Positions 55,171 through 64,000 of a stretch of DNA of 64,000 nt are shown here, one piece after another. The DNA lies in assembly GCA_008704415.1 (NCBI GenBank), contig VXIS01000029.1, positions 186,001-250,000 of the forward strand, written 5' to 3'. A model generated the notes under the pieces. The model saw nothing but the letters and a program-made list of their open reading frames with translations. It was not told the DNA's origin and did no database searches. This DNA is from Sphaerosporella brunnea. Its lineage: Eukaryota; Ascomycota; Pezizomycetes; Pezizales; Pyronemataceae. The stretch's first letter is position 1; every line of letters begins with the position of its first letter. The translations under genes were made by a program, and so were the position numbers.

Positions 55171-56235
55171 TTACTTCTTGTCCCAGATGATTGTCAGTGG
55201 GTTAAAGTTCTTGGAATCGAAGCCCGGAGCCCACTCTGGCTCTCCACCACGGCCATTTCGGGCAGGATAATTTCCGGCGGGAGGGAGATTATCAAAAACT
55301 CGGATCAGATCGTTGGAGTTCTCGGGCTCAAATGGCTTGCCGACGAGGCTGGAACGAATCAAGACGATTTCCGTCGCCCCGGTGATGAGCTGCTTCCAAG
55401 AACCATCAATGCCATCAGTGATTCGGTTTTTCATGATGACGGTCTGCAGGCCTCGGATGTTGCGGTCAGCGAGGACCAGCTTGAAACACTTGTTTTTTGA
55501 TTCGGCTGTCAGCGCAAAGCCCAGATGTTATGATTCCAAGTATACTTACTTCGAAAGTGGCGATGTCGTCCTCAGGGATCTCGAACCACAAATCGCGCTC
55601 CTTGCCGAGGAAAGCGTCGTCACTTGACCTCTCAGCGATTTCGACGATGGGCACCAGCTTGATGACACCAGGGGTGTTGGCACGGAACTGGGGGCAGCCA
55701 GCGCTCTCTGGGACATTCAAACCCTTCACCACGTGAATGAAATTAATCCTGACAGCAAAGAGAGGATCCTCAGCAGGCATGTGAAACTTGGACGGGTACA
55801 TGTCACGCGGGTGGAATGCCGCGACTGAAAGCTGGGCACGCGGGTCATACAAGCCCGACTTTTTCGTAGACTGACCGAAGAGGCTCCTCTTGATGACCTC
55901 CGGAGAACCGGTGCGCTGACGCGGCTCCGAAAGCTGCCTCGCGATCTTTTGCTGGTCCAGCTTCCATTTCTCGATACCAATCGGGTTCGCAACGACCTGA
56001 CAGATGGCACGCATCAAGTGATTAGGCGTCAAGCCGATCAACTCTCCAAGGTCGTGCGGGCGGTTGGCGATGGAGATCCAGCAGTTAGTTGCTTCCGAGA
56101 ACGGTATGGTGAACGGTTGAACGACGCTCTGGCGGCGGGAGGACTGCTGAAGTCAGTGGTACGATTTCACTCAAGGCAAACCGGATATGGGGGCTGTACA
56201 CTCTTGGATTTGCGCCTGCGAGGCAAGGTGGTCAT
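55171..56235 (-). CDS. Hypothetical protein, at least three exons
   Basis: The last two exons are well supported: 55550-56146 and 55171-55488, joined by a 61-bp intron (GTAAGT, GCTGAC, ACAAG) in phase 0. The 55550-56146 exon begins after a CTGAC...TTCAG acceptor. The first exon, starting at ATG 56235 (MTTLPRRRKSKS), is less certain because the donor is not clear. The protein has ordered, mixed content (NCWISIANRPHDLGELIGLT and WFEIPEDDIATFECFKLVLA) and ends EWAPGFDSKNFNPLTIIWDKK-like. It has no membrane segment. No family recognised. Confidence 0.58.
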
Positions 56236-57324
56236 GGTTTGAACTACTGCCTTCTCTGGTTTCCGGTGAAAATTGGCACTGAGATCCGTACGGGTTGGGC
56301 CACCACCGCCATGCGCGTACTGAGCTGTAGGGTTCGCACAATCGCCCTGCTTCACGGCGGAGTTAATAGTCGTTACCTGACGCTGAAAGCGAAAACTCAC
56401 CTCACTACTGGGCCATCTCCACATTTTATTGGTGTGTTTTAAACGGTGATGTATGTTGTCGAGGTTTAAAGTGGTTCACTGTCTGGGAAACCCTGTGCTG
56501 TGGTGACTAACAAGTGCTTTAAATGGTGGGTTTAGTTCGTTGGTTTCGTCTATGCAGCGAGTATTTCGCCAGACATTCAATTGCACTGGATTGTTCGGTG
56601 TTAGGATCAAAGGAAGATGAAGGAAACCAAAAAAATGCGCTCCTTTCGTTTTTGCCAACACATATATATTGAACGTCAAGAAAAAAACATGTCGTCTTGT
56701 CATGCTTTAGTTAGTGTCATCGTGAATCCGCTCTCCAGTATAACTGGCGCCCATCCAATGTTTCAGAAGGCCCTCCATGTGCGCAATATGTGCGTCCGCC
56801 GCGAGAGCAAACTCGGATATCCGCGTCAAGCGCCGGAAGGAGCAGCACTGTCTGAAGAGAAACGTTTAGACCAGTAATCGTCACTCGCTAAAAGTTGCCG
56901 AGAAGCGTCTGTTACCCGGCTTTGAGGTATGTCTAAGCGACATTGACGGGCCGCTCTCTTGTACGGTAGCATATATATGGGATAGGAAATCGATGAAGTA
57001 AAAAATGACGCGTGTATTAGTGGTGAGAAGGACGGAGTAATCACGATAACGCCACTCCACACACGAGAAACAACGGACATCAGGGTTGTCAAAAATAGAT
57101 GGTCCATGTTCAGCACAGAGGTGAGTTCAGCTGCCGAAGCCCATCAAGCTGTCAGCCAGAGCAGTGTTACTGGATTTGGGGACAAAGGGCTGTGTAACCA
57201 ATGTAACCGCAAGGAAACGCGCTAACCCCGTGCCTCTCCTCGACGTCCTGAGTCACAAACATATCCAAAACAAGCTTTGCATCAGAAACGCGGTGTGGGG
57301 ATGAATCGTTCAAGTGTCTTAGTT
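56236..57324. other. Intergenic region
   Basis: It contains the promoter of the 55171 gene and the 3' flank of the coiled-coil exon. No supported gene. Confidence 0.4.
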
Positions 57325-57522
57325 TCAACAGTGACTATTCCGAAGCGATCCATCTACTTCTTGTTGGTGGATATTCTGCCTAGCCTTCAGGGCTCGCTCC
57401 TTCACGGTGCCATAGATGTATTCTGTGACTCTGCACACTCTGTCCACCATCTCTAGGTAGCGCTTCTTCTCTTCATCGGCTCTGGTGAGTTTGTTTTCCA
57501 GTTCCGATAGTCGCGCGCACTT
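57325..57522 (-). CDS. Orphan C-terminal coiled-coil exon
   Basis: On the minus strand a branch-like TACTGATAG and a GTAGCAG acceptor lead into a 65-codon open exon ending in TGA. It reads KCARLSELENKLTRADEEKK, RYLEMVDRVCRVTEYIYG and TVKERALKARQNIHQQEV, a strongly heptad-like, charged coiled coil. No start codon or upstream exon is recognisable. The sequence that should hold them (from about 57560 on) is occupied by a LINE fragment on the opposite strand. It is either the end of a gene split by that insertion or a truncated relic. Confidence 0.5.
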   Translation of the reverse strand, partial: KCARLSELENKLTRADEEKKRYLEMVDRVCRVTEYIYGTVKERALKARQNIHQQEVDGSLRNSHC

Positions 57523-57576
57523 CTGCTACAATTCTATCAGTATAAAAAGATTTGAGTCGGCATCACACAGGCCCCG

Positions 57577-58178
57577 ATGTATTGCAGGACAATACAAACT
57601 CGAAGCGAACCTCTACCACGCCACGAAACGCGAGTGATAATCCTCGCACACGTGTCCAGATCCACTACAGAGGCCAAAACCGGTGAGGCGGAAGCCTGGC
57701 TAGCCAAGAACTGCAAGCCAAAGGGCTACTTTCGCCACCGGGAGAAGCCTGACTGTACAGCCTACAAGACCGGAAAAGCCCTTGCGGCTCGTTTCTTTCG
57801 ACGCAGACTGTGCAAGGCGCCAACGGCACCCTACCTCCACAAGACTGGACGTCGGGACGACGACAAGTGCTGGTTCTGCACGAGGAATCCGGTCCAGACA
57901 AGGGAGCATCTGTTTAGGTTTTGCGCACGCTGGCGGAGGGAACAGGCAGTGCTGTGGAAAGAAGTGGCGCCTGCAACTATGGAGGGGCACGAGAGACGGA
58001 GAATGAATACCTCATTCTGGTCCTGTTGTCCGATGAACGCTGCACGAAAGCGGTGATGGCTATCCTGAGGAGCATCCAGGTGCAGACCCCACAGTATGAC
58101 TTCCGAGCCTATGGGCAGCATTATCCCCGCTTCCCTAGATATGTCATGGTCGCAAGCGGCCGAATGCAATGTGATTAA
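57577..58178 (+). mobile_element. Tad1-like non-LTR retrotransposon (LINE), 3' end fragment
   Basis: The frame from 57640 contains KALAARFFRRRLCKAPTAPY and LHKTGRRDDDKCWFC, then TREHLFRFCARWRRE. This is the C-terminal CX2CX9HX4C zinc knuckle that follows the reverse transcriptase/RNase H in fungal Tad-type LINEs. Around 57975 the reading shifts to the frame giving LSDERCTKAVMAILRSIQV, the usual last helix, so there is at least one frameshift. The reverse transcriptase itself is absent, as expected of a 5'-truncated dead copy. Confidence 0.8.
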
Positions 58179-58515
58179 ACAAAACAAACAAGGACGCATA
58201 GGGCCTTGAGGTCGCTCTACCAGTGGAGAAGAGCATAGCGGACGAACTCGAGGGTGAACGTGGGATGGAGCATCGCTTGTCTATTGGCCGTGTTCATGCT
58301 TTTATAGGTTGGCGGTCGGGGGTTGTTGATTTAGGGCAAGTGGGGCTGCTTCATCAGAATGTCACTCGCTCCCACAGCAACTCTTGCCGCGAGGCTCCGT
58401 TATAAATTGCACAGAAGGCGTGACTCTCAGTCTCGGCATCTTTCACAAGCAAGGAAGGGCTAAACGACTAATCCTCGACCTCCCGTCAACCAATCACGCC
58501 GCTATTTCTCGTCAA

Positions 58516-59795
58516 ATGCAACTTCCGACAACGGCGCCGGAGCAGGGCGCCTGCCAGCTGAACATTCCAGAGGCCCAGAACCTACGATTGTCCGCAGGCA
58601 ACAGCGCTGACGGAGGGACCCTTCGTCAACTGAACCCTACTGCGGCGCCATTCCAAACTGTCAACAGGAAGTTACCTGAGGTTCACCCGATCCTAACCAC
58701 TGGGTATCTTGCAACGCCCCCAGACGCCAACCAGTACGGATATCCAACGCAGTACAATCACAGCCAGCAGCAAGGCCAATTTAGGCCGACTGGTCAAATA
58801 GGACCTTACGGCTACTACGGTTCATATAGCAGTCCCTCGGTGACTGCATATACTGTTCTGCCAGTGCCTCCGCGATACATGGCGTACATACAGGCACCGC
58901 CGGCAACCGCCGGGCGATCTCAGCTGCATAAGTGAGCGACACCTCTCCGCCGATGATAGGTGAAAGTTGCGCTGACTGTTCTCATCATTGCGGGCACACG
59001 AACCCGACCGACCAGCAGCAGTTCGACCAGGCCCTGCGGACGGATCAAACGCATTTCACGATGGCTGGAATTCCTCAACAGCAGTTCGGACAGTTTGGAC
59101 CCCTGGACAACCAGCAGTATGGACAGTTTGGTATCCGGGAGCAACAGCACCTCGGACAGTCTGCCATTCCGGGGCAACAGCAGTTCGCTGAGCCTCACGA
59201 TCCCATGACGGCCCAGGGCCAGACCGCGGCGATTTCCAGTTTGGGATCCGATACATCTGGAGAAATGCACTCAGACAACACGACTTCCACGGGTTATCAG
59301 CATCACGGACCCGGACCAATTCGCACTGTGAGGGGACGTGCGTACCAGCACGCACAGCGTCCTTGGCAGAAAATCGGACCCAAGATCAACCCCGCTGCTC
59401 AGGAGTTCGTTCCGCGTCCTCCGCTTATTCCGATTCCAGACAATGTTCCCGACAAGGAAAATGTTTCAGCCCAGGTTTCCGAACAGGAGATGGACAAGGA
59501 AAAGCACGAGGAGTTGGACTTCGCCCCTCCGCTCCCAGCCGATTACGTTTTTCCCAAGACGGATACCGAGCCGTATGACAAGAAAATGGAACGCTGGTTG
59601 TCGATGGACGATGACGAGTTCTGCTATATTGGCGATGGTCCCTACGCTGAAGAGGAAAGGAAACCTGAGCCCGAGAAGAAGCCAAAGCGCAAACGTCAGC
59701 ACGACACTACGCACCGATTCGTTCCTCAGGACGGAGTTCCTCCTCGCACCCCGCGCATGAGTGACGCCCAGTACCAGGAGGAGATTAAGAACTAG
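58516..59795 (+). CDS. Gln-rich hypothetical protein, ~414 aa
   Basis: Exons are 58516-58931 and 58967-59795 if a 35-bp intron (GTGAGC to TGAAAG) is removed; the join keeps the frame. Such a short intron is unusual, so two adjacent genes (the second starting at the ATG at 58954 or 59060) remain possible. The first half is Pro/Tyr/Gln-rich (NQYGYPTQYNHSQQQGQF, GPYGYYGSYSSPS), prion-like. Then comes a small Cys/His motif (NCADCSHHCGH), a Gln/Phe/Gly repeat region (QQQFGQFGPLDNQQYGQFG), and a Pro/acidic and basic C-terminus (EKKPKRKRQHD). It looks like an RNA-granule-type low-complexity protein, without an RNA-binding domain. Confidence 0.55.
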
Positions 59796-59864
59796 GCGTC
59801 TAATGCCCTCAAAGCTGGTGTCAAAGTCGAGCGCCCTGCTGAGCCGACCAGATTTCAGAACCAG

Positions 59865-60040
59865 TATCGTATGGGCCCGCCCGGATGCTAAAAAGGTTCT
59901 AAACAGAAGTCTGGTGTCGGAGGGGAACATAGAGAACCGCTATTATGTGTCATATCGTATGGGACCGCTCGGATACTAAAATTGTTCTAAAAAGAAGTCT
60001 CACTTGTCAGAGAAGAACAAAAAGAACTGCTGTTATGCCT
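59865..60040 (+). repeat. 88-bp tandem duplication in the 3' flank
   Basis: Two copies, 59865-59952 and 59953-60040, both start TATCGTATGGG and share GATxCTAAAAxxGTTCTAAA. Differences are largely transitions (CCGCCCGGATGC against CCGCTCGGATAC). They lie just past the stop of the Q-rich gene. Confidence 0.8.
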
Positions 60041-60080
60041 CGTACCCGTGGGTTTGTCAAAATCCGCTTCGTGAACTTGA

Positions 60081-60180
60081 CTTTGTCGAAATTCGCTTTG
60101 TGCCCCGTGGAAAAGAATGTATGTACCATACCATGTGGCCTGACGGCGTGAACTGTCTCTCCACCACAGATGGCCCCCGC
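60081..60180 (+). repeat. Dispersed repeat, FVEIR copy B
   Basis: It matches 33715-33836 in ordered blocks (see that entry); in one frame it encodes FVEIRFVPRGKECMYHT. A partial diverged copy (GGTTTGTCAAAATCCGCTTC) sits directly upstream at 60050-60070, so the motif seems locally duplicated as well. Confidence 0.6.
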
Positions 60181-60189
60181 ACTAGCACC

Positions 60190-61358
60190 ATCCCTCGGCA
60201 ACTACCCTCCTTACGTCTCCTCAAGCATGCCTTGAGTAAGTACTGACCTAGATATCTACCCGCACATCATTGCTCCTGGCATGCAGGCCACACAGGATCC
60301 TACCGGCTTCCGTAGCGTGAATGAAACGGTCCTCAGGCAGAGCTTTCCCAAATACGCCAGATATAAAGCTGCATTGCGGGGGCTGGCCAGTGTCTGCAAA
60401 TTCGGAGACCCGCTATCAAAAAGTGCTGGCAGACAAAGCTGTCAGTGTTGAGCAGTCGATCCCGAGATGTCTGATATTCTAGTCAAGGATGTGCCACAAG
60501 AAGGGACAACGAGGCACTGTTCTCGATAGCCAGCGCAAAGTCGGCAGTCTGTGCTCTCCTGGGGCCCGCAAGGCAAGCACAGGCAGTGTCGACAACAAAT
60601 AGACGGGGTATGGTGGATGCGTTTATTTTTGACGGGGTACGCAGAGAGTCTCACGGGGTAGGCAGAATAGCCGCAGGAAGAAAGTGCCGCATAAGCACTA
60701 AGCATATTATCGCTTTTGGGCATGGGTGCTGCCGGGATTGTCCAACTTTGCGTAGAAAATCTGGTGCTGTTTTCTTTGTTCGATATCGCTTTGCAGTTCT
60801 GTCTTTCAATTTCCCGTGCTTCTGCAATGACCCGTGCCGGAACGACTAGTATTCTGTTTGTGACTACCCGTCTTTAACAATGTCTGTGTCTCTTTGCGAT
60901 TGATGGAGGCACTCGCATCTCCACATTTTGCAGTCACTCTACATGTACTTGCTTCACCGGTGACAGTCAGGCAAGTAGTATGGTGCAAAGCGCTAGTACG
61001 TGCCGGTCCAAAAATTGTGCCACAGTATTCGAACGATCGGCGGTGATGTGGTGCGGTTTGTTCAGACGCACGCACATTTGCGGTTAATGTATGGTGTTTG
61101 CTGGGATCCGCCAGACTCAATAATCCAGCTCACATCCTGCCGCCACCGCGCTTTTCACTATTTAGTGCCTGGAGATTGTACGTCACGTGTACTGGAAATC
61201 ACGTGTCGGTAGGTCCCGGGCTTGGCGCGGGTCCTGGTATGTACAGATACAACCATCCTCGCCAGGGCACAATACACTCACTCAGAATTTTGGCAGCTTA
61301 CGTCGGAGGTAGGCCCACTGATATCTCAAGGCCCAGTGCCTAACAGTTACCATTGCAG
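60190..61358. other. 1.2-kb region without a supported gene
   Basis: Upstream exons of the 61359 gene probably lie near its end (an open stretch 61211-61309 before a GTAGGC...TTGCAG intron), but I could not find a start or a consistent frame further up. Confidence 0.35.
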
Positions 61359-61781
61359 ATGTCGGACGCAGTCCCCCCTGGTTTCGCTGTGATCATCGCG
61401 GCCAGCGTCACTGGTTCATGTGAATCCGGATTCAGCATCGAACAAAAACGCGGCACAGGAAAGGCCCTGCTCATCTACAAGTCGCAGACGGACACTTTCC
61501 AGGCAAGTTCCTTCCCCTGACTTCCAGCAGCACCGGATGACTGATGTGGCTACTCCAGTAGCGATTTAGACAGGGAGTCCGGGCTACATGTGATATTACG
61601 GTCGGCCTAAACGTGGGTGTCCATGCCCACTGCTCGATCGACGACCCAGCCGGGAGCCACTGATACCAAAATTACGGGAACCTACATTCCGCCGGAGACC
61701 TTTGGGGTCAAACCAGGCCGATACTGTCGGGCTTCTAAGGAACTTCGACAATCTATCAAGTGTTGGACAACTCGTCTTTGA
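61359..61781 (+). CDS. Partial gene related to the secreted Cys-rich protein at 20486
   Basis: Proposed exons are 61359-61502, 61562-61612 and 61650-61781. The first is preceded by a CTAAC/TTGCAG acceptor. Intron 61503-61561 is a GC-AG type (CAG|GCAAGT to CAGTAG); intron 61613-61649 is only 37 bp (GTGGGT to CCCAG). The joined frame gives VPPGFAVIIAASVTGSC, VRATCDITVGLN and PGATDTKITGTYIPPE, then GVKPGRYCRAS. This follows the order TC, ATD, G, PGxY of the 20486 gene (VTCFVTPEAPQATD, CPGKYK). The N-terminal signal exon was not found and the end is uncertain. It is either a diverged paralogue or a decaying copy. Confidence 0.35.
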
Positions 61782-63560
61782 CCTGCTTAGATACGGCTGG
61801 TAGGGGATCCAGTAAGGCTGGCTGTGGAATGCGAATGTTCCTCATCCTTGAGCGCTCCGTGATGCGTTGCTCGCATGACATGTTAAGTGAGGTCGAACCT
61901 GCACATTAACTGTCCGTGGTAGGGCACTGCCAGTGGAATCGCAGTCTATTCGCGAAACTTGCGTCTGCGTCACGCCGAGTCCTCGATCTTTGTGGTCCGC
62001 ACACTGCAGCCAGCTGTCGGCCACAACCAACGCCTGCAATGGAACTGTCCGTCTCTGTCCGTTGATACACACTTTTTTCTCCGTGAATATTGCTCCAAGC
62101 AACAAAGAACGCATGCCGTGCCTCCTATATCTGATGGGATATGGAATGGTCACCCATGTCGGAACGTGAGTCTGGTTGTATATGGCAGGTTCACGGAGGT
62201 CGAGCGAGTCAGAGTGGCAAGAGGGCAGGCGTGCTTCCTCACTGAGGAAGCGCCTCTGGGGACTCTGGAGGAGGGAAATGGGCCTATGAGTGTTTATCCA
62301 GTCTCCCTGGTGGAGAATTCTATGTATATAAAGAGGCATATCCTCCCATCCTCCTGGCTGGACCAGAGCGTGATACACACTACAACTCCCACTACACTAT
62401 TCATTCCTCACGCTTTAAACTATCACGCTAGTCATTCTATGATCTAGCGATACTTGCAAGCCTGTGTTGTGTCGAACAGCGACTACATAACTGATCGTTT
62501 GCCATTCAATTACGCCCCCATTGCCTAGACTCCAACTGATCGTCAACTGCAGTACAATAAACGAGTCTATAACACGTCCCTCATCCACAGACTCGACCAT
62601 CCACCGGAAAAACATAGCGCATCAGCACCCACAAATCCCCATTATACCGCACCCTCTAACAATCAATAAACGATATGATATATCACCCACACGCTCTGGA
62701 AGACAAAGGGCAACCCTACTTCCTCGCAGTGTGTTTCGTGCCGACCAGCATTTTCCTGCGAAACGCACAGACTATGGGATGTTTGAAAACAAAACAAAAA
62801 AAAAAAAAAAAAAGTACCAGTTAACCCCGTATGCCAGCTAGCAAGCTGGGCGCAGCAGCCTTTGGTAGTACATCGGGTAGTAGGGAGAGGCCGTGATAGA
62901 CCGACCATACCTTACATACATGCATCTCCATATCTGGCTGTGGCCAGTCACACTTTGTATTCCAGAACGAAATTTAATCACACCGCCTCAATCACAACTT
63001 TGCACACTGTGCCTCATGCGGAATACATCTAGCATTCTATGACTACCAGTATTGATTTGCAAGGTGCTACGCATTCGGCGGGTCCGATCTCAATGAGGGA
63101 TATCGATGTTTCTGCATACTGCCAACCCAACAAAGACCGACCCACGGCATGGCATGTACATGCTCACTATGGGCGGTCTGGCTAGAGGCCTGCCACTCAA
63201 AATGTATTCTGCGCGCTGAGGAGTCAATCAAAAAAGATGCAGTAGATGCCGCTGCTGTTATGGGGTAGAAAGGCGTGCGCATCGGGTCTGACAGATTCGG
63301 AAACTCATTAAACCAAAACATAAGGCGCGAGATATCCCCACAATAAAGTGGGCATGAATAAAAAAATGTCATCGTCTCGCCGGCGGCCAAAGAAATGACA
63401 TTTTTTTATAGAGGAAACCAACGGCGAACCGCTGGTGAAAACCTCTCAACATAGGGTATATGGGTATCAAAACAGAACGACAAAATTCCAAATTTTTTTT
63501 TGTATTTTTTGCTTTTTTGAAAACAACAAAACGCAAGAAAGACGAGGGCAAATAAAACAA
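61782..63560. other. 1.8-kb region without a supported gene
   Basis: The frame at 61933-62169 is Cys-rich (RETCVCVTPSP, AHCSQLS) and ends near a GTGAGT donor, so it might be a further exon of the preceding locus. A TATATAAAG sequence at about 62332-62340 is followed by CT/CA-rich sequence but no ATG frame. An A run lies at 62798-62813. None is firm. Confidence 0.3.
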
Positions 63561-64000
63561 GGCTCGTAAGACTATACAACCTCCGTAGAGGATGCATCAC
63601 GGACTGCGTCGAATCATCATGTGATTGACCGTTTCCCGTGTGGCTTTCGCCAGAATGAGCACCTTGGAGATAGGAAAAGCCAAGGCTCGTAAGACTATAC
63701 AACCTCCGTGGAGGATGCATCACGGACTGCGCCTAATCATCGTGTGATTGACCGTTTCCCGTGTGGCTTTCGCCAGAATGAGCACCTTGGAGATAGGAAA
63801 AGCCAAGGCTCGTAAGACTATACAACCTCCGTGGAGGATGCATCACGGACTGCGCCTAATCATCGTGTGATTGACCGTTTCCCGTGTGGCTTTCGCCAGA
63901 ATGAGCACCTTGGAGATAGGAAAAGCCAAGGCTCGTAAGACTATACAACCTCCGTGGAGGATGCATCACGGACTGCGCCTAATCATCGTGTGATTGACCG
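63561..64000. repeat. 123-bp satellite, at least 3.6 copies, open at the right edge
   Basis: Units start GGCTCGTAAGACTATACAAC at 63561, 63684, 63807 and 63930, exactly 123 bp apart. The first copy differs at several sites (GTAGAGG for GTGGAGG; GCGTCGAATCATCATG for GCGCCTAATCATCGTG). Copies 2, 3 and the visible part of 4 are identical. The array continues beyond the window. Confidence 0.97.

Noticed and set aside
61842..62378. 178-residue minus-strand frame
   Set aside because: No motif, and the plus strand shows Cys-rich coding character and donor-like sites over the same stretch.

Overview
The window looks like nuclear DNA of a filamentous ascomycete (Pezizomycotina); I cannot narrow it further. 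Genes are well spaced and carry short introns, mostly 48-63 bp, with GTRNGT-like donors, CTAAC/CTGAC-like branch sites and C/TAG acceptors. Start contexts are CACC/AAAATG-like and promoters are pyrimidine-rich. The mobile elements (a hAT transposase relic and a Tad-like LINE relic) are typical of fungi. I see no operons, bacterial ribosome-binding sites, CRISPR arrays, rRNA or convincing tRNA genes. All exon joins are my own reading of splice signals and reading-frame continuity.

Layout. 0-7 kb: a partial SbcD/Mre11-like metallophosphoesterase, a proline-rich basic protein and an unrecognised three-exon gene. 6.7-8 kb: a hAT transposase relic. 8.2-18.4 kb: small lineage-specific genes, several with internal tandem repeats, ending with an ankyrin-containing nuclear-type protein. 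19-29 kb: a protein with two zinc-ribbon-like motifs and a possible myristoylation site, a secreted cysteine-rich protein, a membrane protein, and acidic or spliced hypothetical genes. 30.4-33.6 kb: three related small membrane-protein genes in tandem, the first a pseudogene. 33.6-38.4 kb: gene-poor DNA with GC-rich inverted repeats. 38.6-41.2 kb: a large membrane protein carrying a regular array of QT motifs that resemble dynein light chain (LC8) binding sites. 42.6-53.6 kb: a four-exon hypothetical gene, a clear bestrophin-family anion channel, a small two-TM protein and two disordered proteins. 55-64 kb: one spliced hypothetical gene, an orphan coiled-coil exon, a Tad-type LINE 3' fragment, a Q-rich gene, dispersed repeats, a second locus related to the secreted cysteine-rich gene, and a 123-bp satellite running off the right edge.

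Only a few genes have recognisable function: metallophosphoesterase, bestrophin, ankyrin protein and transposon proteins. Most of the rest look like fungal orphan genes, often acidic, low-complexity or repeat-expanded. No pathway or gene cluster joins the genes. The signals most worth pursuing are the LC8-motif array protein, the tandem three-gene membrane family, the pair of related secreted cysteine-rich genes, and the homogenised satellite.
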